From: Paracoccaceae bacterium | Lineage (GTDB): Bacteria > Pseudomonadota > Alphaproteobacteria > Rhodobacterales > Rhodobacteraceae | Assembly: GCA_007131945.1 (NCBI GenBank) | Contig: SLPP01000325.1 | Location: 1-14,454 of the forward strand | Direction of reading: 5' to 3' | DNA: 14,454 nt | Shown here: in pieces, positions 7,001-12,597 of the stretch | How positions within the stretch are numbered: the stretch's first letter is position 1 | Layout: every line of letters starts with the position of its first letter | The notes under the pieces: model-generated | The model's input: only the letters and a program-made list of their open reading frames with translations | Told to the model about the DNA's origin: nothing | The model's database searches: none | Made by a program: the position numbers and the translations under genes

Positions 7001-8242
7001 CAGATCGTGCAGCAGTTCGGGATGCGCCTGCAGATGGGCGCGCAAATCCGTCACGCCTTCGGATTCCAGCCGCGCGCCCAACGCCCGCACCGCGCTCCAG
7101 TCCTCCTCCCAGACGGCGACGGGCAGCATCTCGAGCAGCGAGCGATGGCGTGTCTCGCTCTCGCGAAGCGCGGCTTCGGCGCGTTTGCGGTCGTCGATGT
7201 CGACGCCCACGCCATACCATTTCACCACTTCGCCCGCGGCATCACGTTGTGGCCGGACCGAAACCTGGTGCCACCGATATTCCCCGGCGGCGACATCCCG
7301 CAGCCGGAGTTCGATATCGACCGGGCGCGGCTCGGCCACGGCCGAGGCATGCAGCGCCGCAGCATCCGCCCGGTCTTCGGGGTGAATCATATCGATGAAG
7401 CCGGCTATCCCGACGGGGCCCGTCGGGAGTCCGGTCAGGTCGTGAAATCGGCGGCTGATATAGTCGATCTCGCCCATCCGATCGACGGTGAACACGATGA
7501 CGGGCAGCGCCTCGGCGAGCGCGTGGCGCAGGCGGCGCTCCTCCTCGAAGCTGCGCGCCGCCGCGCCGAACTGCGGCACCAGCCCCTCGATCCGGGCGAT
7601 GTCCATCATCGTGCCCAGCATCCGCACCGGCCGACCCTGCGCATCGAGTTCGATCTCGGCGCGTTCCAGTACGTGGACCACGCTGCCATCGGCGCGCAGC
7701 AGCCGGTAGGCCTCGGTCCAGCGCCGCTGCCCGGGCGGCGTCAGCACCCGATCAAGGGCAAGGGCGACGCGGTCCCGATCCTCGGGATGCACCACCGCGA
7801 GCCACTCCCCGACCGTCGCAGGCAGGGTGGCGGGGTCGAGGCCAAAGCGCGCGCAGGCTTCCGGCGACCAGACCAGCCGATCGGCGACGATGTCCCATTC
7901 GAAGGCGACATCCTCGGTCATCGCGCCGACCGCGGCGGCAAGCATCGGATCTGTCCCGAGCGGTGCGCCGGACGCGGTCAGCAGCATGGCCCTGCTTCCC
8001 TGCCAGTCGATCTCGACCGTCTCGACCCGCAGATCGAGTACCTTCTCGTCGGCACCCCGCAGGCGAAGGCGGTCGGCGCCCGGCGCCAGGCCCAGCGCCG
8101 CCGGCAAGCGTGAACGCAGCTCCGGACAGGATGCCTGCGACAGGGCACAAGCGGCGGGATTGGCGTGCAGCAGGCGTTCGAAACCGGGATCGACGATCCA
8201 GACCGGGTCTGCATGGCGGTCGACAAAGGCCTGAAACGTCAT
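4055..8242 (-). CDS. Soluble multi-PAS hybrid histidine kinase, 1395 aa
   Basis: A very large cytosolic sensor kinase with no membrane span or signal peptide. About eight PAS-type modules run in tandem, at roughly residues 1-95 (degenerate), 100-220, 240-355, 365-512 (divergent, with an inserted helical stretch), 518-635, 642-755, 765-880 and 886-1002. Many have the PAS-fold ending HPEDR followed by a YRxxRxDGS strand. A HisKA domain follows, with phosphoacceptor His1027 in GGIAHDFNN. The ATPase domain has an N box (NLVVNARDAM), SDTGTGI, EPFFTTK and GTGLGL. A C-terminal receiver has acidic Glu1275/Asp1276, phosphoacceptor Asp1321 in LLTDVVMP, Ser1350 and Lys1372. All catalytic motifs are intact. 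The ATG at 8242 has an AGGA site. No LOV cysteine motif or phytochrome signature is visible, so the ligand is unknown. It is divergent from a response regulator and may feed it, but no HPt is present. Confidence 0.95.
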   Translation of the reverse strand: MTFQAFVDRHADPVWIVDPGFERLLHANPAACALSQASCPELRSRLPAALGLAPGADRLRLRGADEKVLDLRVETVEIDWQGSRAMLLTASGAPLGTDPMLAAAVGAMTEDVAFEWDIVADRLVWSPEACARFGLDPATLPATVGEWLAVVHPEDRDRVALALDRVLTPPGQRRWTEAYRLLRADGSVVHVLERAEIELDAQGRPVRMLGTMMDIARIEGLVPQFGAAARSFEEERRLRHALAEALPVIVFTVDRMGEIDYISRRFHDLTGLPTGPVGIAGFIDMIHPEDRADAAALHASAVAEPRPVDIELRLRDVAAGEYRWHQVSVRPQRDAAGEVVKWYGVGVDIDDRKRAEAALRESETRHRSLLEMLPVAVWEEDWSAVRALGARLESEGVTDLRAHLQAHPELLHDLQKLPNVATANPAAYGIFAAESEADVTRVHEQWFETPEARKSHLEEVVAFLEGMPPAPCELPVRTADGRPIRVIQRLAFSNRVDAPNRVVHCLADITARVRAEERMRVVSDLVSDVIWDLDATTGETWCSEGFRTRYGHDPEVLARMNDDWVELVHPEDRARVVAALERAEADGVDQLSNEYRFRRADGSYAVVEDRTRVLRDDAGVVRRKIGVIVDVTAARAEAEREHALVEISSDAVLEIDPERNVINFGEGFRTVFGIDLVGAHAIPTPLVEYFHPEDRDRAVRDFFDLLDGKERSTILEYRLRRGDGSWANVQERMIVLRDADGNPRRAFAALVDITAQRQSEERLRLAAEASREVIFDWDIASDRMQWSGAALARYGYDPSEFPGDSARFIERVHPEDRHILTKAARALRRGDDFPELHEAQYRLFRADGSIAHVISRALALRDAAGRPVRLVGMLFDVSELHREEARMRAIVEVSADAVWEYHPETNVMVFSEGMKQHFGHDWVGERAVPSPWRSAVHPDDLPRVMGGFSDFLHGRDTRWRIAYRMKRGDGTWAHVEERVVALRDDSGRALRVIGSFDDVTERTRLEEQLHSAQKMESIGRIAGGIAHDFNNLLAVIMGNAELAMEAADPQRTDEYGNEIVQACLRGAELTRRLLSFARRSHLAPKVINLNETVNAMSRLLSRAIPENIDMQTALAAGLWNTRADPAFVESSLLNLVVNARDAMPEGGRLTIETANMRVSESYITERGEELAPGRYVMLAVSDTGTGIPRDLLDKVIEPFFTTKGPHMGTGLGLAMAHGFVRQSGGALRIYSEPGVGTTVRMLLPAEDDGADRATPSQVAGLIDPALGGARILLVEDEEAVRRTVARILAEHGHSVVEAATGDVALAAFDHADAPFDILLTDVVMPGSLQGPALAQELKRRAPELGIVFMSGYANEAAVNGNGLRSDDLYLMKPIQRRELLRLIDALFERLRARRG

Positions 8243-8287
8243 CCCGATCCTGCCCCGACCGCGTCAGTTCACCCTCGCAATGGGGCG

Positions 8288-8316
8288 ATGCTACCCTGCG
8301 TTGTATATGGAAACAA
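8288..8316 (-). promoter_or_regulatory. Candidate promoter of the multi-PAS kinase
   Basis: On the kinase strand TTGTTT (8311-8316) and TAGCAT (8288-8293) are 17 bp apart, giving a start near 8281 and a leader of about 40 nt before the ATG at 8242. Matches to consensus are 3 and 4 of 6, so this is a modest candidate. The CGTTGT/ACAACG inverted repeat (8299-8318) covers its -35 box and spacer, a position where a bound protein would repress. Confidence 0.35.
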
Positions 8317-8318
8317 CG
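8299..8318. repeat. Inverted repeat CGTTGT-N8-ACAACG
   Basis: CGTTGT (8299-8304) and ACAACG (8313-8318) are a perfect 6-bp inverted repeat with an 8-nt AT-rich spacer, in the divergent region between the two signalling genes. The size and symmetry suit a dimeric DNA-binding protein. The adjacent OmpR-family regulator usually prefers direct repeats, so another regulator is also possible. Confidence 0.4.
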
Positions 8319-8352
8319 GATTATTCTTTTCGTCGGCCTCCGGACATGCAAC

Positions 8353-8377
8353 TGTATTCCTTGAGCGTGGAAATACA
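8353..8377. repeat. Imperfect inverted repeat TGTATTCC-N8-GGAAATACA
   Basis: TGTATTCC (8353-8360) pairs with GGAAATACA (8369-8377) except for one extra A. It ends 13 bp before the predicted -35 box of the response-regulator gene, where an activator could contact polymerase. It shares a TGTAT and GGAAA(T)ACA theme with the repeat about 57 bp away. That suggests, without proving, a two-site operator. Confidence 0.4.
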
Positions 8378-8390
8378 CTCGCGCCGGGGC

Positions 8391-8418
8391 TTGTCTTCGC
8401 ACGCCATGCGATTATCTT
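8391..8418 (+). promoter_or_regulatory. Candidate promoter of the response regulator
   Basis: TTGTCT (8391-8396) and TATCTT (8413-8418) are 16 bp apart, each 4 of 6 to the sigma-70 consensus. The predicted start near 8425 gives a leader of about 24 nt to the GTG at 8449. This is the best promoter-like pair on the plus strand of this intergenic region. Confidence 0.4.
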
Positions 8419-8448
8419 GGCGCCGGCTTTCAACCTGTGGGGGTCAGA

Positions 8449-9159
8449 GTGCGACCAACGGTGATGGTCATCGATGACGACGCAGCGGTGCTGCGCCTGA
8501 TCGAGACCGCGCTGGGCGACGAAGGCTACACGGTGCTCGCCGGCGAAACGGTGGCCTGGGCCCGGGAACGTTTGTGCACGGGCGACGTCGATCTGTGCAT
8601 CGTCGATCTGGACCTGCCCGACGGCAGCGGCCTGTCGCTGGTCAAGGAACTGCGCGACCGCTCGGGGCTCGGGATCATTATCCTCACCGGGCGAAGCGAC
8701 GAGATGGACCAGGTCGTCGGATTCGAGCTCGGCGCCGACGACTACGTGGTCAAGCCCTTCCGACTGCGCGAGTTGCGCGCGCGGGTGAATGCGGTTCTCC
8801 GCCGCGCGCAGACGGGCGCGCCGGCCCGCGGCGACGGCCCCTCGCCCGACCATGTCTTCGGATCCTATTCCGTCTATCTTGGCGCGCGTCAGGTTCTCGA
8901 CCTGCGGGGCAACGAAATCGCGCTCACGCCGATGGAATTCGACGCGCTGGCGGCCTTCCTGCACAATCCGAACGCCGTCCTCAGCCGGGACCAGTTGATG
9001 ACGGCGATCCGCGGCCGCGACTGGGCCAGCTACGACCGCTCGATCGACGGGCTGGTCAGCCGGTTGCGGGCGAAACTGCCCGCACCCGAGGGCGCGCGCC
9101 CATTCATCGCCACGATCTACGGCGTCGGTTACTGCTTCCGCCCGGTAACCGGCGGCTGA
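8449..9159 (+). CDS. OmpR/PhoB-family response regulator
   Basis: A 236-aa DNA-binding response regulator. The receiver (about 1-118) has the acidic pocket Asp9-Asp11 (VIDDD), phosphoacceptor Asp53 in IVDLDLPDGSGL, Thr80 (ILTGRSDE) and Lys102 (VVKPF). The winged-helix output domain (about 135-232) has LTPMEFDALAAF, a recognition helix around RSIDGLVSRLRAKL, and the wing FIATIYGVGYCF. The start is uncertain. GTG at 8449 is chosen because a GGGGG run lies 5 nt upstream and the receiver begins at once. GTG 8437 or ATG 8464 are in-frame alternatives. It is divergent from the multi-PAS kinase and upstream of a second hybrid kinase. Neither is a classical non-hybrid partner, so its phosphodonor is unclear. 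It may autoregulate through the inverted repeats upstream. Confidence 0.94.
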   Translation: MRPTVMVIDDDAAVLRLIETALGDEGYTVLAGETVAWARERLCTGDVDLCIVDLDLPDGSGLSLVKELRDRSGLGIIILTGRSDEMDQVVGFELGADDYVVKPFRLRELRARVNAVLRRAQTGAPARGDGPSPDHVFGSYSVYLGARQVLDLRGNEIALTPMEFDALAAFLHNPNAVLSRDQLMTAIRGRDWASYDRSIDGLVSRLRAKLPAPEGARPFIATIYGVGYCFRPVTGG

Positions 9160-9305
9160 TGCAGGAAAATTTCGCCACGCGCCGCGCATTTTTCCACATG
9201 ATCTGCAAACTTCGTGCAAGGTCTTGGTTTATCAGTGGAGAAATGCGGTCGACCGACAGCTGCGCCGGTCGCGACTGCCTGTGTTTCGAGTCACGGAGTG
9301 GATGC

Positions 9306-9497
9306 ATGGACAGACACCGCTGGATGGTTGGCCACATGATCGCCCTCATCGCCTATTGCGAGCGCGAAGGGCTTGACGACGTTTCCGGCCCGCTGGCCGA
9401 GGCGATGGAGAAGATCGCGCCAAGCCTGCGTCCGTCCCGAACCGGCGCGAACCTGCTGCACCTCGCGCCGCGCAGCGCGTCGCTGGCGGCGGAATGA
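9306..9497 (+). CDS. Small protein, 63 aa, coupled to the GAF-PAS kinase
   Basis: Encodes 63 residues from an ATG preceded by GGAG with a 7-nt gap, the best ribosome site in the area. Its stop overlaps the kinase start as ATGA (9494-9497), the classic sign of translational coupling. The N-terminal two thirds is predicted helical (WMVGHMIALIAYCEREGL, then LAEAMEKIAPSL) with one cysteine (Cys18). The tail is loose. There is no signal peptide or membrane span. His10 is not in an HPt-like motif, and the protein is too short for an HPt bundle. In-frame upstream ATGs at 9198 and 9243 would add a cysteine-rich extension with poorer ribosome sites and are disfavoured. I do not recognise the family. 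Coupling suggests a partner or modulator of the kinase. The 146-nt gap 9160-9305 before it holds no clear promoter or terminator. Confidence 0.75.
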   Translation: MDRHRWMVGHMIALIAYCEREGLDDVSGPLAEAMEKIAPSLRPSRTGANLLHLAPRSASLAAE

Positions 9498-11629
9498 ACA
9501 TCAACCAGAAAATCGACGCCCAGCCGCGCCGCGATCTGGCGCGAATCACGGTGAGCCTGCTCAACGACCTGGTCGCGGCGCCACTGGACCAGGCGGATGC
9601 CGCGGCCGAGCGGGCCCTGCGCGTCCTCGGCGATGCCGGCGGCTTCGACCGGACCTATGTCTTCGAGATTCGCGACGGGGTCTTCCTCGACAACAGCCAC
9701 GAATGGGTCGCCGACGACGTGGAGCCGATGATCGACCGTCTTCAGGGGCTTTCGATCGGGTTGCTTGGCCCGTGGTTCGACGAATTCATGCGTGACCAGT
9801 GCGTGGAAGTGCCGTATCTATCTGATTTGGCACAAGATCATCCCGCGCGCCAGATCCTCGTTGAGCAAGGGATCTGCTCGCTTCTGCTGGTGCCGATGCT
9901 GCAGGACGGGCAGCTTCTGGGCTTTCTCGGCTACGATGCCGTCCGCGCCCCGCGCCGGCTCAACCGCGACGAGGTCTTCCTGCTCCGCTGCGCCTCGAAC
10001 GGGGTGGCGGCGCTCCTGGCGCGTCGCCGGGCCGCCGAGGCTCGCGACCGGGCAATGACCGAGTTGCGCGCAGCGCTGGCCGAACAGGCGCGTACCGAGG
10101 CGCGGTTCCACGATGTCGCCGCGATCAGTCGCTCCTGGGTCTGGGAGCAGGACGCGGATCTGCGCTTCACCTACGTCTCGGAAAGCTTCCGGCTGGTCAG
10201 CGGCGTCGAGACGGCGCAGGTGATCGGGCGCACGCGCGACGAACTGATCGCCGACCGCCCGGACTGCCAGGTCTCCGCCGACTGGGCCGCACTCGCCGCC
10301 CGGATCGCGGCGCGCAAACCCTTCAGCGGCTTCGTCTATCGCGCCACCGCGGCCCCCGAACGCGGTCGCGACATCTGGATCCAGATCAGCGGACGGCCGG
10401 TCTTCGACGGCGCCGGCCGCTTTCGCGGCTATCGCGGCGCCGGCACAGACGTGACCGAGTTGCACCGCGCGCTCGAACGTGCCGAGGCGGGCAGCCGCGC
10501 GAAGACCGCATTCCTAACCACGATGAGTCACGAGATCCGCACCCCGCTCAACGGCATCCTCGGCGCCACCGAGCTGATGCAGGACATGATCGAGACACCG
10601 AAGGCGATGGAATGGCTGGGCGCGATCCGCGATTCGGGCGAAACGCTGATGGCAATGCTCGACGACCTGCTCGACGTCTCGAGCCTCGAAGCCGGTGTTC
10701 TGACGCTGGAGGACGGTGTCCTGGACCCGGCCGAACTGGTCGCTCGGCTGGAGCCGGTCTACACGCTGCGGGCGCAGGATCGCGGGCTCGATTTCGTCGT
10801 CCGGGTGACACCGGCCGCGACCGGAAGGCGGCGCGGGGATGGCACGAGGGTGCTGCAGATCCTGCATCACCTGCTCGGCAATGCGCTGAAGTTCACGCCG
10901 CGGGGGGCGATCACGCTCGAACTCGCACCCTCGGCGCCCGACCGGCTGCGCGTGACGGTCGCCGATACCGGCATTGGAATGAGCGCCGAACAGCTCGACC
11001 GTGTCTGGCTGCCTTTCGAACAGGCACTGGGCGGGCTCGATCGGCCGCATCCGGGCCGCGGGCTCGGGCTGACCATCGTGCGCAGTCTCGTCTCGATGAT
11101 GGGCGGTGAACTGAGCGTCGACAGCGCCCCGGGCCGGGGCACGCGGATCGCGATGGACCTGCCGCTGCCGCGCCTTGATGAGGCGCGCACCCAGGCAGCG
11201 CCGGCCGACCTGCGGCGCGAGCCCCCGGCGCCGCGGCGCAACTGGGCCGAGCTTACTGTGCTGGTGGCCGACGACAATTCGATCAACCGGCTGATCCTGA
11301 AGTCGATGCTCGAGGCGGTCGGGATCCAGGCCGACATGGCCGGCGACGGGCGCGAGGCGTTGGGGCTGTGGAAGATCCGTCACCACGACCTCGTGCTGAT
11401 GGATATCGCGATGCCGGGCATGGACGGCATCACCGCGCTGTCCGCGATCCGCCAGAGCGCCGAACAGGGCGGTCATCCGCGGCCGGTGGCGGTGGCCGTG
11501 ACGGCGAACGCCTTGCGCCCGCAGCTTGACGAGTATCTCGCCGCCGGCTTCGACCGCTGCCTTGGCAAACCTGTCCGGCGATCCGAGCTGGAGGCGGCGA
11601 TCGCCGCCTTCTGGCCGCAGACGGGCTGA
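9494..11629 (+). CDS. Soluble GAF-PAS hybrid histidine kinase
   Basis: A 711-aa cytosolic hybrid kinase without membrane spans. Domains in order: GAF (about 12-178, with GFDRTYVFEIRDG and ICSLLLVPMLQDGQLLGFLGYD), a coiled-coil linker (about 178-205), PAS (about 206-325), HisKA with phosphoacceptor His346 in FLTTMSHEIRTPLNGI, and an ATPase domain with Asn463 (LLGNALKFTP), ADTGIGM and GRGLGLTIV. A C-terminal receiver has Asp593/Asp594, phosphoacceptor Asp637 in LVLMDIAMPGMDG, Thr670 and Lys692. All catalytic residues are present. No HPt follows the receiver, unlike ArcB or BarA. The GAF lacks the bilin cysteine context of phytochromes, so the signal is unknown. The start overlaps the 63-aa gene by 4 nt. 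It follows the response regulator in the same direction, so all three may be co-transcribed. Confidence 0.95.
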   Translation: MNINQKIDAQPRRDLARITVSLLNDLVAAPLDQADAAAERALRVLGDAGGFDRTYVFEIRDGVFLDNSHEWVADDVEPMIDRLQGLSIGLLGPWFDEFMRDQCVEVPYLSDLAQDHPARQILVEQGICSLLLVPMLQDGQLLGFLGYDAVRAPRRLNRDEVFLLRCASNGVAALLARRRAAEARDRAMTELRAALAEQARTEARFHDVAAISRSWVWEQDADLRFTYVSESFRLVSGVETAQVIGRTRDELIADRPDCQVSADWAALAARIAARKPFSGFVYRATAAPERGRDIWIQISGRPVFDGAGRFRGYRGAGTDVTELHRALERAEAGSRAKTAFLTTMSHEIRTPLNGILGATELMQDMIETPKAMEWLGAIRDSGETLMAMLDDLLDVSSLEAGVLTLEDGVLDPAELVARLEPVYTLRAQDRGLDFVVRVTPAATGRRRGDGTRVLQILHHLLGNALKFTPRGAITLELAPSAPDRLRVTVADTGIGMSAEQLDRVWLPFEQALGGLDRPHPGRGLGLTIVRSLVSMMGGELSVDSAPGRGTRIAMDLPLPRLDEARTQAAPADLRREPPAPRRNWAELTVLVADDNSINRLILKSMLEAVGIQADMAGDGREALGLWKIRHHDLVLMDIAMPGMDGITALSAIRQSAEQGGHPRPVAVAVTANALRPQLDEYLAAGFDRCLGKPVRRSELEAAIAAFWPQTG

Positions 11630-11661
11630 TCGAGCAGCCGGCTCCCCCGAAACGAAAGCGC

Positions 11662-12594
11662 TCACGCCCCCGGAAGGTCGATCATCAGAAGCGCGTGGTC
11701 GCTCGCATGCGGGCGGTGATGACCGACATCGGGTAGGCGCGGGCCTTCGTGGCGCCGGGCCTCGGCGCCCAGGCCCTCGCGCAGCGCCTGCGGCCGCGCC
11801 GAGGGCCAGCGGGCGGCAAGGGCCGGCGAGGCGAGCAGGGCATCGGGACGCGCATAGGTTCGTCCATCGGGTGCAAGCCAGGTCCAGCGGTCAGGTTGCG
11901 GCATGCGGGCGACGAGGTCGACGGCGAAGTCCGTCACGAGGGGCGCGATTGCGCGCTCGCCCATCGCCTCGACCGACGGCTCGTTGAGATCCCCCGCGAT
12001 CAGCCAGTGCGCCTTCTCGGCGTCCGCGAACCGCGCCTCGATCAATCGGCGCACGGCAAGAGCCTCGACCCGACGTTGTTGCCATGCAGTCTCAGCTTCA
12101 GGCCATGGTGCCTTGAAATGGCAAGAAAACACCGTGACTGATCCGATATCGGCGACGAGGCAGTCGCGGCAGAAGATCGGCCGGTCGGGTCGCGCGCCGG
12201 GATGGTCCTGCAGGTCCAGATCGGCCGGCATCAAGGCCGCGTGACTGACCAGATTACGAAGCGGCAGGCGCGAGATGAGCGCGACATTCCGCCCGCCACC
12301 GTCATTCCCCGGCAGGCAGACGCGGTGCGGCCAGGGGCGCGCCCCGGTCCGGCGGAGCAGGTGATCGTGGAAATAGTCGAGCGTCTCGCTGTCGAAAACC
12401 TCCTGCAGGCAGACGACATCGGCATCGGCCTGCGCGAGGACCGCCGCCGTCAGCCGCCGGTCGGCGAGATCGAGCGCGGTGCCCTGCGCGGTGGCGTCCT
12501 GCGGCATGTCTGCATCGCGCGCGCCGTCGAATCGCGGCTGCCCGCCGGGGTGACGCAGGCGCAGGTTCTGTACGTTGAACGTGGCAATGCGCAT
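11662..12594 (-). CDS. Endonuclease/exonuclease/phosphatase-family hydrolase
   Basis: A 310-aa member of the metal-dependent EEP superfamily (ExoIII/DNase I/sphingomyelinase fold). The full catalytic set is visible: FNVQN at the N terminus (Asn7), Glu65 in VCLQEVFD, His159 in FSCHFKAP, Asp202/Asn204 in AGDLNEPS, Asp251 in RPDALLAS, and Asp299-His300 in ASDHALLMI. The protein is therefore probably active on a phosphodiester or phosphomonoester; the substrate cannot be told from sequence. No signal peptide is seen, which argues for a cytosolic role. The start lies 3 nt after the decarboxylase stop, so it is the second gene of a coupled pair. It converges on the GAF-PAS kinase gene with a 32-bp gap lacking a strong terminator. 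Confidence 0.9.
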   Translation of the reverse strand: MRIATFNVQNLRLRHPGGQPRFDGARDADMPQDATAQGTALDLADRRLTAAVLAQADADVVCLQEVFDSETLDYFHDHLLRRTGARPWPHRVCLPGNDGGGRNVALISRLPLRNLVSHAALMPADLDLQDHPGARPDRPIFCRDCLVADIGSVTVFSCHFKAPWPEAETAWQQRRVEALAVRRLIEARFADAEKAHWLIAGDLNEPSVEAMGERAIAPLVTDFAVDLVARMPQPDRWTWLAPDGRTYARPDALLASPALAARWPSARPQALREGLGAEARRHEGPRLPDVGHHRPHASDHALLMIDLPGA

Positions 12595-12597
12595 CGT

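Noticed and set aside
9141..9195. Terminator after the response regulator (CCGG-TAA-CCGG repeat and a T5 run at 9190-9194)
   Set aside because: The inverted repeat lies inside the coding end and is not adjacent to the T-run. The GC stretch before the T-run cannot form a hairpin with a workable loop.
8269..9219. Minus-strand open frame (316 codons) opposite the response regulator
   Set aside because: Antisense shadow of a motif-complete OmpR-family regulator; it would also span the divergent promoter region.
9306..9497. 63-aa protein as a missing HPt phosphotransfer domain
   Set aside because: Too short for a four-helix HPt bundle, and His10 is not in an HxxKG-like context.
11630..11661. Terminator between the convergent kinase and EEP genes (GAGC/GCTC pairing)
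   Set aside because: Only a 4-bp stem and no T-run on either strand.
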